From positions 47,580,061 to 47,644,060 of the forward strand of contig NC_054878.1 in the NCBI RefSeq assembly GCF_018320785.1: a stretch of DNA of 64,000 nt, given 5' to 3'. The position numbers and the translations under genes are program-made. How positions within the stretch are numbered: position 1 is the stretch's first letter; each line of letters begins with the position of its first letter. This DNA is from Cheilinus undulatus. Taxonomy: Eukaryota > Chordata > Actinopteri > Labriformes > Labridae. Positions 40,201 through 46,344 of the stretch are shown piece by piece. The notes under the pieces are model-generated. The model searched no databases and was not told the origin of the DNA. It worked only from the letters and a program-made list of their open reading frames with translations.

Positions 40201-40801
40201 AAATGACAGTCATAATATTTTTCAAGTCATCAACAGTTAGAGTACAATTCAAATGTTTTTGAACAGACTATTGTCAGAGGATTCAAATAACATAGACAAA
40301 AGAAAAGAAGAAGAATTTTATGGCCAAGAATTATAATTTTATGGCAACAATTTAATATTTTGTGGCCACAATTTAGTATTTCATAGCCATGAATTAGTAT
40401 TTCTTGCACACGTCATATTTGCTATATTGTGGCCACAATTTCTTTTCCTTTTTTTCTTTTTTTTTTTTTTGACCATGCCACGTCTGGGGCTCTGCAGTTT
40501 TAGGACAGTGCTGTAAAAGCGCCCCAAACTTTAATTTTAAAGCCTTTTTGTCTTTTTTTTCCAGAATCCGATCGTGAGTTTCAGCCTCCCTGTGAATCTG
40601 TCTGAGTGGTTTCCTCAGCAGAGGATGAAGACGAAGCGTGAGGAGATCAAGGATCTGATCCTGAGGATTAAAGAGCAACAAGAACCGGACAAAAAGGAGT
40701 CGGATCAGGACGAGGCTCCTTGTGGTTCATCCGAAGAGCCCGACATCCAAGAGACTTCTGGGTCCACAGACCGGCCTTCCAACCTTCCCATCAGCCCCTG
40801 A
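1217..40801 (+). CDS. senp6: SENP6, SUMO-specific protease 6 (whole gene, 23 coding exons)
   Basis: Cysteine protease of the Ulp1/SENP family (clan CE). The family member SENP6 trims poly-SUMO2/3 chains in the nucleus and acts in kinetochore assembly and genome maintenance. The exons listed below join in phase to 1093 residues; human SENP6 is about 1112. Residues recalled from human SENP6 recur in order: FLEAL at the N terminus, RDGG followed by NWSF, VQQKR, a SUMO-interacting motif [10 protein letters not shown] (331-340), PADSA followed by SSPAPS, ARMKDQ, CEWC, and the protease domain from about 662. His775 (in HW), Asp949 (in MDSL), Gln996 and Cys1002 (in SDCGVY) form the active site. The long spacer between His775 and Asp949 is the insertion typical of SENP6/7 rather than SENP1/2. 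No stop or frameshift was found. The interval includes introns. Whether this is a senp6a or senp6b duplicate cannot be told. Confidence 0.95.
2142..3175. mobile_element. hAT-type MITE, family A, with TTTTGCCAC-type array
   Basis: Ends CAGTGTTACTCAACC and GAGTATCACTG. It is flanked by an exact 8-bp duplication CTTTATAC (2134-2141 and 3176-3183), the hAT signature. The interior is a degenerate array of GGCAAAAATGGG and AAAAGTGGCAAAA words. It sits inside an older TAGGGCTGGACAAT-type repeat that starts at 1993. No transposase. Confidence 0.85.
4281..4807. mobile_element. Candidate piggyBac-like MITE
   Basis: Inverted ends AGGGGACTTAT and ATATGTCCCCT, each directly flanked by TTAA (4277-4280 and 4808-4811), the target duplicated by piggyBac elements. 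It is 527 bp with no transposase. It could be another TTAA-associated family. Confidence 0.55.
4862..4979. repeat. Fragment of a teleost TATCGG / GTGCATCCCTA repeat
   Basis: TTATCGGTGGATTTATCGG and the terminus GTGCATCCCTA resemble the ends of the GGGATGCAC-type repeats seen at 49.6 and 50.3 kb. Only one end is recognisable. Confidence 0.4.
6395..6489 (+). repeat. Partial SINE-like repeat, cut by a hAT-like end
   Basis: CATCCATTTTCTATACTGC, GGGGGTCGCGGGGGGCTGGA and GCCTATCC match the repeat at 51.8 kb (GGGCTGGAGCCTATCCCAGC). It stops exactly where TAGGGCTGGGCGAT begins at 6490. Confidence 0.6.
6571..7510 (+). mobile_element. Tc1/mariner-like transposon, decayed, TA target duplication
   Basis: Terminal inverted repeats of about 30 bp (CACTGCCTGGCC plus an A/T run plus CGCCACC) flanked by TA on both sides (6569-6570, 7511-7512). 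It is inserted in a CGATATAT-rich repeat. Confidence 0.92.
6724..7461 (+). pseudogene. Tc1-like transposase, internally deleted and with stops
   Basis: A helix-turn-helix segment (residues about 18-55, ending LRTVQRIIK) runs straight into [11 protein letters not shown], so roughly the linker between DNA-binding and catalytic parts is missing. Catalytic acids are visible in [14 protein letters not shown] and DLNPIENLW. Stops follow HRA (7180-7182) and WFR. The C terminus [12 protein letters not shown] is typical of the family. Confidence 0.9.
8971..10078 (-). mobile_element. hAT-type MITE, family A, reverse orientation
   Basis: Ends CGGTGATAACG and GAGTAACACTG, with the same GTGGCTC and TTTTGCCACTTTT architecture as 2142-3175 on the other strand. 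The flanking octamers agree only partly. It contains an internal partial duplication: ATTAATCAGTTTGTTTCCCA near 9116 and near 9383. Confidence 0.75.
10520..10613 (+). CDS. senp6: SENP6 coding exon 2
   Basis: Residues 11-42. It reads [19 protein letters not shown], close to ALARSESKRDGGFKNNWSF of human SENP6, followed by an acidic DDSEEE stretch. The acceptor used is ttattcaag/CT; a second in-frame AG at 10533-10534 would drop five residues. The donor is GA/gtaagc. Confidence 0.9.
11205..12497 (-). mobile_element. hAT-type MITE family A, left end replaced by a TAGGG fragment
   Basis: The right end TTGAGTAACACTG and the TTTTGCCAC array match family A. The left end is missing; instead, upstream of about 11344, there is a fragment starting TAGGGTTGGTCAATCAATCG. 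It lies in intron 2. Confidence 0.65.
12850..12913 (+). CDS. senp6: SENP6 coding exon 3
   Basis: Residues 42-63, read as [15 protein letters not shown] and onward. It is acidic and low in complexity, and aligns loosely with the acidic segment after NWSF in human SENP6. Acceptor ctcag/T, donor AAG/gtaaac. Confidence 0.85.
13316..13416 (+). CDS. senp6: SENP6 coding exon 4
   Basis: Residues 64-97, basic ([17 protein letters not shown] and on to APKRPR). It corresponds to the basic N-terminal stretch of SENP6. Acceptor ctccag/ACT, donor AG/gtaagc. The end KRPR could be part of a nuclear localisation signal; this is inference. Confidence 0.88.
13690..14620. mobile_element. hAT-type MITE, family C (CAGGGGTCATCAGC)
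   Basis: Exact 8-bp duplication CTGTACAT on both sides (13682-13689, 14621-14628). The right end has GCCCGCGGGCC. The interior is again TTTTGCCACTTTT-like. Intron 4, 931 bp. Confidence 0.85.
14715..15667. mobile_element. hAT-type MITE, family B (CAGTGGTTCTCAACC)
   Basis: Exact 8-bp duplication TCTTAAAC (14707-14714, 15668-15675). Ends CAGTGGTTCTCAACC and GATAACCACTG. The interior TTTTGCCAC array is followed by a family-B module (TTTGATGAGAGTGGTTATTA). It ends about 60 bp before exon 5. Confidence 0.9.
15729..15881 (+). CDS. senp6: SENP6 coding exon 5
   Basis: Residues 97-148. It contains [12 protein letters not shown], the counterpart of the HGRRFHHAHAQIP stretch of human SENP6. Acceptor ctgcag/CG, donor CAAAG/gtgaaa. 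It lies just downstream of a complete 953-bp hAT insertion in intron 4. Confidence 0.9.
16654..18072. mobile_element. hAT-type MITE, family B, with a second hAT nested in it
   Basis: Exact duplication CACTAAAT (16646-16653, 18073-18080). Ends CAGGAGTTCTCAG and GAGAACCCCTG. It is interrupted at 16934-17422. Intron 5. Confidence 0.9.
16934..17422. mobile_element. Nested hAT-type repeat (CACGATAC / TATCGATA rich)
   Basis: 489 bp inserted in the family-B element with an exact 8-bp duplication CTGTTGAC (16926-16933, 17423-17430). Interior words CACGATACGATA and TATCGATATT mark a common teleost repeat. The left terminus looks mutated. Confidence 0.85.
19431..20259 (+). pseudogene. Tc1-like transposase with internal minisatellite
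   Basis: Recognisable parts in order: [20 protein letters not shown] (stop after it), [49 protein letters not shown], and [11 protein letters not shown], where the first catalytic Asp of the usual WSDET is replaced. The [13 protein letters not shown] region is then repeated eight times, and the C terminus [12 protein letters not shown] follows. Confidence 0.9.
19924..20153 (+). repeat. 29-bp minisatellite, 8 units, from Tc1 transposase
   Basis: Units of 29, 28, 29, 29, 29, 29, 28 and 29 bp of the type AGCATCATGCTGTGGGGATG plus CTTCTCAGC. Units 2-3 reappear as 7-8, so a block was duplicated. Confidence 0.95.
20525..20592 (+). CDS. senp6: SENP6 coding exon 6
   Basis: Residues 148-171 ([17 protein letters not shown] and onward to CPETP). 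No motif recognised. Acceptor ctacag/A, donor CCAG/gtactc; phase fits both neighbours exactly. Confidence 0.85.
22205..22555. mobile_element. hAT-type MITE (TAGGGGTGCAA), 351 bp
   Basis: Ends TAGGGGTGCAA and TTACACCTCTA with an exact 8-bp duplication AAAATCAA (22197-22204, 22556-22563). Intron 6. Confidence 0.85.
22950..23044 (+). CDS. senp6: SENP6 coding exon 7
   Basis: Residues 171-202. The segment [14 protein letters not shown] matches the IKRKVQQKR stretch of human SENP6. Acceptor tttcag/AA, donor GAG/gtaaga, ending in phase 0. Confidence 0.92.
23369..23570. repeat. CA microsatellite and GTTTCCACTGAGCGGT-type repeat
   Basis: (CA)n near 23375-23391, followed by TTTCCACTGAGCGGTCTGG and a GTACGGTACG stretch resembling a common fish repeat. 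Boundaries are uncertain. Confidence 0.5.
25113..25497 (+). CDS. senp6: SENP6 coding exon 8 (candidate zinc-knuckle segment)
   Basis: Residues 203-331, the largest exon. It opens with a possible zinc-binding pattern C213-x2-C216-x9-C226-x2-C229 (VCVKCNKP and CHTCG). A proline- and serine-rich disordered stretch follows, then LNDP, which joins the SUMO-interacting motif in exon 9 as in human SENP6 (SDLNDPII). The cysteine pairs are not something I recall from mammalian SENP6. Acceptor ctgcag/CC, donor CCCA/gtgagt. Confidence 0.9.
25703..26890. repeat. Degenerate array of GATATTTACAGCC-like units
   Basis: After GTAGGGATGCATAATGGA come about 1.1 kb of imperfect repeats of GATATAGGCTGATATTTACA-like units, roughly 20-25 bp each. 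The starting words match the interior of the GGGATGCACGATATTGG repeats at 49.6 and 50.3 kb, so it is probably an expanded array of that family. Intron 8. Confidence 0.75.
27150..27388 (+). CDS. senp6: SENP6 coding exon 9 (SUMO-interacting motif)
   Basis: Residues 331-410. [10 protein letters not shown] is a hydrophobic core plus acidic tail, a classical SIM, matching IILSSDDDDD of human SENP6. [14 protein letters not shown] and the end RRARMKDQ are also conserved. Acceptor cccag/TT, donor CAG/gtgaga. Confidence 0.95.
27648..27788 (+). CDS. senp6: SENP6 coding exon 10
   Basis: Residues 411-457. It starts [12 protein letters not shown] and carries [19 protein letters not shown], close to FDSVILNCRSIRVGTLFRL in human SENP6. 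Acceptor tgcag/TTT, donor GTT/gtgagt, both phase 0. Confidence 0.95.
28060..29395. repeat. TTTTAGTCATAGTTTTAGTC repeat next to a TAGGGCTGTAGTCAACC repeat
   Basis: 28060-28535 is rich in TTTTAGTC words. 28536 starts TAGGGCTGTAGTCAACCAAAG, and near 29370 comes the reverse-complement-like AATTAATCGACCAATCG. Both types are common in fish introns. No target duplication found. Confidence 0.55.
29506..30270. mobile_element. hAT-type MITE (TAGAGCCCGACCGAT), 765 bp
   Basis: Perfect 15-bp inverted ends TAGAGCCCGACCGAT and ATCGGTCGGGCTCTA, with an exact 8-bp duplication CTATCAAC (29498-29505, 30271-30278). Intron 10. Confidence 0.95.
30989..31022 (+). CDS. senp6: SENP6 coding exon 11 (34-nt short exon)
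   Basis: Residues 458-469 ([11 protein letters not shown] plus one base), matching FCLDFIKIQLDE in human SENP6. Acceptor tttcag/TTT, donor GAAG/gtaaga. Skipping this exon would break the frame. Confidence 0.9.
31227..31951. mobile_element. hAT-type MITE (CAGGGGTGTCCAGAC), 725 bp
   Basis: Ends CAGGGGTGTCCAGAC and GTTTGGACACCACTG with an exact 8-bp duplication ATTTACAT (31219-31226, 31952-31959). Intron 11. Confidence 0.92.
32585..32773 (+). CDS. senp6: SENP6 coding exon 12
   Basis: Residues 469-532. [15 protein letters not shown] matches CEWCNVRKLPVVFLQ of human SENP6. It ends WYDCSGD. Acceptor tttcag/GC, donor GATC/gtgagt. Confidence 0.95.
32998..33191 (+). CDS. senp6: SENP6 coding exon 13
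   Basis: Residues 532-596. [12 protein letters not shown] and [16 protein letters not shown] align with EQYIILIFQNGL and the NISNF, PFEEAN segment of human SENP6. Acceptor atgcag/AG, donor AAG/gtgggc (weaker than the others). Confidence 0.95.
33500..33696 (+). CDS. senp6: SENP6 coding exon 14 (NAGNAG acceptor)
   Basis: Residues 597-662. A threonine- and valine-rich linker leads to the acidic [10 protein letters not shown] and FSGPI just before the protease domain; human has DEEEETGE followed by FIGP. The acceptor is ctgcagcag, so the exon may start with CAG (Gln597) or three bases later. Donor ATCAA/gtgagg. Confidence 0.93.
33736..34075 (+). repeat. 50-bp minisatellite made of repeated 3' splice acceptors (intron 14)
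   Basis: Seven consecutive units, most exactly 50 bp, each ending in a pyrimidine-rich tract plus AG at 33774, 33825, 33875, 33925, 33975, 34025 and 34075. After most of the AGs comes ATTGATGGTG, identical to the first ten bases of exon 15. The last four units are almost identical and the first three are diverged. Only the last AG continues into the conserved YPPPPAKGG coding sequence. Confidence 0.95.
34076..34192 (+). CDS. senp6: SENP6 coding exon 15 (start of protease domain)
   Basis: Residues 662-701. [19 protein letters not shown] and [17 protein letters not shown] are nearly identical to human SENP6 and begin the Ulp1-type peptidase fold. The acceptor is the last of seven tandem copies. 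Donor TTAAA/gtaagg. Confidence 0.97.
34279..34401 (+). CDS. senp6: SENP6 coding exon 16
   Basis: Residues 701-742. [19 protein letters not shown] and [13 protein letters not shown] are protease-domain segments matching human SENP6 almost residue for residue. Acceptor ttttag/AT, donor CTGCC/gtgagt. Confidence 0.97.
34855..34947 (+). CDS. senp6: SENP6 coding exon 17
   Basis: Residues 742-773. [20 protein letters not shown] precedes the catalytic histidine; human has [20 protein letters not shown]. Acceptor ctccag/G, donor GAGTC/gtaagt. Confidence 0.97.
35030..35361 (+). CDS. senp6: SENP6 coding exon 18 (catalytic His775 and insertion loop)
   Basis: Residues 773-884. [13 protein letters not shown] carries catalytic His775 (codon 35034-35036) and the following Trp776. 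The rest is a serine-, proline- and acid-rich spacer, the disordered insertion that marks SENP6/7. The donor at ACACGA/gtgagt is chosen because it alone puts exon 19 in the conserved frame. Confidence 0.95.
36005..36175 (-). repeat. tRNA-derived SINE fragment
   Basis: Read on the - strand it has a tRNA-like start (GTTTAAGGCGCGCACAC) and a B-box-like GGGTTCAAATCTCACC, followed by TGCATGTCTC and a T-rich end. No transcription evidence. Intron 18. Confidence 0.6.
36190..36909. mobile_element. hAT-like MITE (CAGGGTTGTCAAACTC) with AAGTCAAAATTATGAG array
   Basis: Ends CAGGGTTGTCAAAC and GTTTGACACCTG are inverted. The interior is a degenerate array of AAAGTCAAAATATGAAAT-like units (about 36360-36670). 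Flanking octamers do not match. Confidence 0.7.
37613..38450. mobile_element. Family-B hAT MITE, right end missing
   Basis: Starts CAGTGGTTTCCAACCTTGG, has the TTTTGCCAC array and the family module GATAAGACTGGTTATTTTTT, and ends after GGACGGCCTTGTCTCCTTG without the terminal repeat. Intron 18. Confidence 0.75.
38585..38673 (+). CDS. senp6: SENP6 coding exon 19
   Basis: Residues 884-913. [15 protein letters not shown] and FSDDQSS correspond to the IRLNY and DFSEDQ parts of the human insertion. Acceptor tttttag/GT, donor CAT/gtacgc (non-optimal). Intron 18 is 3.2 kb and repeat-filled. Confidence 0.85.
38801..38886 (+). CDS. senp6: SENP6 coding exon 20
   Basis: Residues 914-942, acidic [16 protein letters not shown], then KQNLCKQ, leading into PCILIMD. 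It matches the end of the human insertion (DDGFLADD and ICKQ). Acceptor ttccag/GAT, donor CA/gtaagt. Confidence 0.92.
38976..39044 (+). CDS. senp6: SENP6 coding exon 21 (catalytic Asp949)
   Basis: Residues 942-965. [19 protein letters not shown] carries catalytic Asp949 (codon 38995-38997) in the MDSL motif common to SENPs. Acceptor ctgcag/G, donor AGAGA/gtgagt. Confidence 0.97.
39335..39930. repeat. Degenerate AAATTTCC / AAATTCCC array with Tc1/MITE-like end
   Basis: About 500 bp of words such as CCCTCAAATTTCTAAG and CCCTTAAATTTCCAG, then GAATACTTTTGTCCATATAG, an end seen in fish MITEs. It stops just before exon 22. Confidence 0.55.
39951..40101 (+). CDS. senp6: SENP6 coding exon 22 (catalytic Cys1002)
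   Basis: Residues 965-1015. [19 protein letters not shown] carries oxyanion-hole Gln996 and nucleophile Cys1002 (codon 40060-40062). [16 protein letters not shown] is also conserved. Acceptor ttttag/G, donor GAG/gtgaga. Confidence 0.98.
40310..40445. repeat. Short tandem TTTTGTGGCCACAATTTA-like repeat
   Basis: Four to five imperfect copies of ATTTTATGGCCAAGAATTA- to TTGTGGCCACAATTTAGTA-like units in intron 22. Confidence 0.6.
40565..40801 (+). CDS. senp6: SENP6 coding exon 23 (C terminus)
   Basis: Residues 1016-1093 and [22 protein letters not shown], then [18 protein letters not shown], matches the end of the human peptidase domain. The tail [11 protein letters not shown] onward is disordered and not conserved. 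Acceptor ttccag/AAT. Confidence 0.97.
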   Translation, partial: NPIVSFSLPVNLSEWFPQQRMKTKREEIKDLILRIKEQQEPDKKESDQDEAPCGSSEEPDIQETSGSTDRPSNLPISP

Positions 40802-41515
40802 AACCACCGCCCTCTTCCTCATCCTCCCTTGTGGGGTCCAGTAAGAGGACAGAGCCTGATTGTATGCTGCTGGTTTTCCTTTACCGTGTCTGGAACGGTC
40901 CTTAACTCCCTCCATACCCACAGACGTTCAACTCCTTTAAGATTTGTAAGAAATAAACGTGTAAATATGCTGGAGTTTTCCCGCTGCCTTTGTAATTTTC
41001 AGTCATTAAGTGGCCCGTTAACTTATGTTTTCATAGATGTTCTTCTCTCCAGGAGGATCCGTGCAGAAGATACTGTGGCGCTCTTGCATCCTTATTTTTG
41101 ATGCTTTCTAGTTGTGTAGAGGAAAACAAAGACTTTAAAGAGACTGCTTAGAGGAAGTTGCTGTCCTTTGTAAGTTATCGATCCACATGTGAGGAACAAT
41201 AAAAAAAAAAGACTGTTCTCAGAGAGCTGACTTCCAGTTCTCGAGTCACATACGTAGTTCAGTGCTTTCTGTGTCTCTTCATGTGGAGTGGGTGAATTCA
41301 GCATTAAAAGAAACCACAGATGCAAGAGCACTTCCTTTGCCTTAGCTTTTATTTGTGCTGTCGGAAAGTCTTGTTTTATTTGGAAATGTTTAGAATTTAT
41401 TTCCCTCATTTGTAGGTCCAGAGATGCTCTGACAAAGGACTCCAGATGTTTATTTCAAAGTGCTTATTGTGCATATTTATTAATGTAAAGAAATAAAAAT
41501 TGGTCAAACCTGGAC
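40802..41515 (+). other. SENP6 3' UTR with three polyadenylation signals
   Basis: Non-coding sequence after the stop, without recognised repeats, with AATAAA at 40952-40957, 41198-41203 and 41492-41497. The true cleavage site is unknown; the third signal is the most distal and ends the repeat-free stretch. Confidence 0.6.
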
Positions 41516-41764
41516 TATCTACAGGAGGGAAATGCCTCATGTCAGTGAGGAGAGATCATTTTACATTTTTGCACTAATATTTGTCCACACCGTGTTTCAA
41601 TCAGACCCACAGGTATATAAAGTCTCACCCGTCCATGCCGTCTCAAACATCTGAGTTCCTAAACGGGTCGTCCTGAAGAGCTCAGAGACTTCCAGCGTGG
41701 TGCTGTGATGATTTGTGAAGTCTGCAAATCTCCTGAAGGTCCCGTTTCCACAGGTCGGTTTTAG

Positions 41765-42195
41765 CAGGGGTCCTGAGACTGAGAGGGGGTCTCCAGATAC
41801 CTTAAAAAATGAGAATATTTTTCAAATGACACTGTTGCTACTTTACACCAATTTTTCCAAATTTTAAATTGTTTTCATCACTTTCTCCCACCATTTTTGA
41901 CACTTTTATCTTTTTTTTGGCATTTCTACCCCATTTCTGCTAGTTTTAAAATCCAATTTCAGCACCTTTCCAACTATTTTTTGCCATTATTAACCTATTT
42001 TAGCTACTTTTAACATGTTTTAATTCTGTTTTTAACAAAAGGATGTACATTTTTAAGAGGGCTTCTTACTACACAAATGAATTAAAATGTGTTTCTTTGA
42101 TAAGAGTGGTTATTATTCAGGTTAAATCTAAAACACCACAGCTTAACTTTACAATGGACCATGATTTTGCTGGCCCCCAGTTTGGGCCCCAGAAT
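41765..42195. mobile_element. Truncated family-B hAT MITE
   Basis: It has the GAGAGGGGGTCTCCAGATAC start region, a shortened TTTTGCC array and the module TTGATAAGAGTGGTTATTAT, TTTACAATGGACCATGATTT. Both terminal repeats are missing. Confidence 0.7.
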
Positions 42196-42734
42196 TCTTA
42201 TCTCTCAGACGGTTCGTTATGACGAGCTGCTCTCCGCTTTCAGACGGGTGTTGAGTGACGACTTCTCCAAACAGAGACTCACGCGGCGTTGAGTTACTGA
42301 ACGCTAAAAGATTCATGACTCCTGAACTGTTGTTTTGTCATTCCACTTAAAGAGCTCAATCAGTGAATCTCTATCAAATTAAATATTAAACTGCTTATTA
42401 ATAGCTGCTCTGAGTGTTTATAGAGGAGGAGGCAGAGTGGAGGATGATGGGAATGTCAGGTTTACAGGGAAGAGAAGAAATTCTGATCAGGAGAAAAGTC
42501 AGAACACTGAAGTTAAGGATTTCTATCTGTGCTAAAAGAACTGGTGAATGGGCCAAAGGTCAAAAAGAGAGTCTGAGAGTTTAGGTGCCTGCAACCACGA
42601 GCGTCCAGAACTGGCATATTTAAAGGATGGTTGCTGCTCTAAATATTTCTCTAAATATTAGAAAACTCCTCTAAAAAAGCATCAATAACCCAGAACAGAT
42701 GACCTTCTGTTAAATCCTCATTTATCTCTCAGTG

Positions 42735-43000
42735 CTTGGTCTGACCTCCTTCTTCATGACTTCCTGCTGCGGCGTGGTCCTGCTGCAGGGTTCTGAAGCC
42801 CAGGTCGCTGTGATAGCAGCCTTCAGCTGGTCTGGGCTGTTGAGTCTCTCGTCTTCCAGAGATCCTCTATGGGGTTCTGGTCAGACCAGTTGGCTGGCCC
42901 ATCAAACCCAGTAATACAAAGGTCAGTAAACCAGTTTCTGGTGGTTCTGGTTTCACTGTGGGATGGTGTAAAGGAGATCAGGATCTCCATAAAGCTTCTC
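42735..43000 (-). pseudogene. Decayed Tc1-like transposase C-terminal fragment
   Basis: The - strand reads NWSDQNPIEDLWKTRDS, close to the Tc1 DLNPIENLW motif with the third catalytic acid. In a shifted frame QLKAAITATWASEP follows, as in the family's C-terminal part. Frameshifts and stops. Confidence 0.65.
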
Positions 43001-43019
43001 AGCAGATGGGAGTAGAGTT

Positions 43020-44190
43020 GTAGTACTCAAGACCGGTCTCGATCTCAAGACCACATTTTGAAGGTCTTGGTCTTGTCTTGGACTCGAGCATTTTGACTCG
43101 GTCTTGTCTCGGTCTCAGGATGTTCTAACTTTTTGATTTTTCTGTTTTGGGTGTTGAGATTATTTATGAATGCTACTTTTGACCAAAAGAACAACTTTTT
43201 CTGCCCATTTCTTTTCGTACCTTTAACACATTTTGCTGCTTTTTGGGCATTTTTGCTGCTGCTGTTTGCTGGTTTTGACCCATTTTGCAGATGTTTGGCT
43301 TTTTTCCCATTACTTTTAAGCCCATTTTACTGCCTTTTTGCAGCTTTGAACCAATTTGTGCCCCTATTGTTATTGTTTGGCCACTTTTTGCCTTAATTGG
43401 CTGTTGTTTGACCTTTTTTGCAGTTTTTTTCTCATCACATTTGACCCCTTTTTACCACCTTTTTGCAATCACTTTTGACACTTTTTTTTTTTTTTACCTC
43501 TTCATTACAACTCTTTTGTCATTTGGAAACCCGCTGTTTGGACACTGTTGTTGTTGGCACACACATTTCCTCCCCCCCTTTTTTTTAACTTTATTTGGCC
43601 ACCTGTTGCCCAAATTTGCCATATTTTAAAAAATGATTTTTAGGCCATTTTTAACCCATTTTTAGCCATCTTTTGCCCACTTTTGCAATTGTTTGGACAC
43701 TTTTTTCCCCATTTTTGCAACATTTTTAAAATCACCTTGGACACTTTTTTTTTTTTTTTTTAACCACTTTGTTGCAACTTTTTTGTCACTGTGAAACCAC
43801 TGTTTGGACACTTTTTGCCACATTTAAAACCCGCTTTAACCCATTTTTAGCCACCTTTTACCCATGTTTGGCCACGTTAACCTATCTGTTGTGATAGTTC
43901 TTCTGTTCTTGTCTAAAGTCGTCTCTGCTTCTTCTGCTTTATTTCCGGATGTTTCTGCACATTATGACCCAGCTATGAAGCTGACATTACTTTCCTCATC
44001 TTTCAGTTCAGTGTCTCCATCAACACGGTTAACATTACTTATAAGAAGCAAATTCTGTTTTAATGGGATTACATTTTTAAGAAAGCTTTATCTTAAAGCA
44101 CAAATAAATAAAACATGTATTTGTTGCTTTGATAAGAGTGTTGATTATTCAGGTTACATATACGGGTTAAAACAGCTGAACTTTTAAGGT
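43020..44190. mobile_element. Mosaic hAT-like repeat (GTACTCAAGACCGG type, TTTTGCC array, family-B module)
   Basis: Left part GTACTCAAGACCGGTCTCG and repeated TCTTGGTCTTG. The middle, 43180-43880, is a TTTTGCCACTTTT / TTTGGACACTTTT array. The right part contains TTGATAAGAGTGTTGATTAT, the module otherwise found in family B. Confidence 0.6.
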
Positions 44191-44649
44191 ATTTCTCTAT
44201 GAATTAACAGACAGTCTGAATGCCCTGGACCCCCTCAGCGTCCTCCTGGGGTCTTTGGACACGTTTGTCTGCAGAGGACGGAGCAGCAGCAGACAGATTA
44301 GCACCATTGTTGTTGTCTTTGACATCATCCCTGTTAATCCCACCTTCATTAAAGTATTACAGCTTAGTGTGGCACCGACAACAGAGACGACAGAGGCATT
44401 TAGAGAAGGAAAAACTTGATTTAAATCAAAGGTATACAAAACACAAAGAGTGAAGAAGGCCAGTTTGCCAACGAAGGTGACTCACAAAGGGAAATATTTC
44501 ACATCTAAGGGTAAAAACATGATTGCTACTTATAGAGGATATATTTGGTTAGACCACTGATTTTCTCCTCGGTCCATCAGGTTGAAAAGTTCAGATTTTT
44601 TTGTACAATATTTTCAAGACAACATTCCCACTACACAAAGGTTCTGTCA

Positions 44650-44960
44650 TTTATAAAATAAAACTAGAATGGCCGTCTGAGGTGGCAGACCCACGCCTAA
44701 GCAGCGCCACCGAGGAACTCACGCTCCCATTGATAACTATGGTGTTCAAAATTTCAAAGTCCGAGAAAAACCAAACGGGTGTGCAGATAATCACCAAAAC
44801 CTAATCAATTCTTCCCTGTCTCTATCCCAATATTCCCTGAAAGTTTGGTGAAGATCCGACTTTCCGTTCTCAAGTTATCTTGTACACATACAAAAAAAAA
44901 AGAAAAAGAAAGATACAGAGCCCTTTACATAACCCCTGCCGATTTCATCGGCGTGGGTAA
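44650..44960. repeat. Unclassified interspersed repeat
   Basis: GGTGGCAGACCCACGCCTAA, AGTTTGGTGAAGATCCGACT and CCCCTGCCGATTTCATCGG look like a dispersed fish repeat (possibly a retroelement tail); no coding sequence. Confidence 0.4.
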
Positions 44961-44964
44961 AAAA

Positions 44965-45650
44965 AAATAAAAAAGAATAGAATAAGAAAAAATTTAAAAA
45001 GATTAAAAAAGAATAAAATGAGATAAAACAGAACAAAATAAAATTGAATAAAATCAAATAAAATAAAGCAGGACAAAATAAAATAGAATAGAATAAGATA
45101 AAATAAAAAAACATAGAATAAAATAAAATCAAATAGAATAGAATAAAATAAAATCAAATAGAATAAGATAAAATAAAAATAAAATATAATCAAATCAAAT
45201 CAAATAGAATAGAATAACATAAAATAAAAAATTGAATAAAATAAAAAATAGAATAAAATAAAATAAAGCAGAACAAAATAAAATAGAATAAAATAAAATA
45301 AAAATGAAATAGAATCAAATCAAATAGAATAGAATAACAAAAAAATAGAATAGAATAAAATAAAGCAGGACAAAATAAAATAGAATAACAAAAATAAAAA
45401 AAGAATAAAATGTGTTAAAAAATAGAATACAATTTAATAAAACTGTACAAAATAAAATAGAAAAGAATAAAATTAAAACAGAATAGAGTAAGATAAAATT
45501 AAAAAACAGAATAAAATACAATAAAGCAGAACAAACTGAAATAGAATAAGATAAAATAAAAAAATAGAATAGAATAAAATAAAACAGAACAAAATAAAAG
45601 AATACAATATAAAAAAACAAAATTAATTAATTAAATTAAAAAAAAACAAA
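44965..45650. repeat. AT-rich (AAATA/AAATAG)n low-complexity tract
   Basis: About 680 bp of AATAAAATAGAATAAAATAA-like words with occasional GCAGGACAAAATAAA insertions. Phe/Leu/Ile-rich open frames are artefacts. Confidence 0.9.
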
Positions 45651-45839
45651 TGGTTAAAATGTACCTCAGTTGCTATCTAACCACTGTTCAGTGTGGTTTC
45701 TCTAAATATATGGCTCTAAATGTCACATTTTTAGGACTTTCTTTAGTTGAATTTTCAAGTTTATATATTGAAATGATCCAGCTTTCTAAAAACATTTCAA
45801 GTATTTCCCATAAATTTACAGCCTTTGAAAAAAAATGTT

Positions 45840-45862
45840 TCATATATATATATATATATATT
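45840..45862. repeat. TA microsatellite
   Basis: A run of TATATA of about 20 bp. Confidence 0.9.
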
Positions 45863-46129
45863 TTATTTAAACTGATCCAAATGTGTATTTATAAGGGCGA
45901 AACTTTAAAACGCCACCAGTGTGAGGAGTATGGATGTCGTTCAGGCCACTGATCCTTTCTTTTTTTTTTGAGATCCAACTTTTGTTTTTTCCAATCATGG
46001 GATTAAAGTCAGACTTCTGCCTTTCTTCCACAGTCTTATAAAAAAGTTGATTAAAAAAACAAAACCGTTTTTTAGTGGCATTGTTCATTCAGTAATCAAT
46101 AACCGATGCACCCGCCCCCTGTCTCCCCT

Positions 46130-46344
46130 ATCTCTACCTTCCTCCATCCCTGCCGCCCCTTTAAAAATCCTCCTGCACGTGAGCCTCGAACTGCCGGGGC
46201 TCGCGTGGTCCCACCTTGGATGCTCCGCTGTGCATCAGAGCGTGAGTTATCCAAACCACCACCTCCTGATAAGAACAGCGCCCCCTGCAGACAGACTCAG
46301 TCAGACGGGGAGTATTTATCCAGCCTGTGACGTCACGGGGCAGT
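46130..46344 (+). promoter_or_regulatory. Candidate promoter of a downstream + strand gene
   Basis: GC-rich segment with an E-box CACGTG (46176-46181), a TATA-like TATTTAT (46313-46319) and a perfect CRE palindrome TGACGTCA (46328-46335). It is followed by CpG-rich sequence and a splice donor. Confidence 0.5.

Noticed and set aside
44875..45620. Phe/Leu/Ile-rich frames resembling hydrophobic peptides
   Set aside because: Translation of the AAATA-type low-complexity tract.
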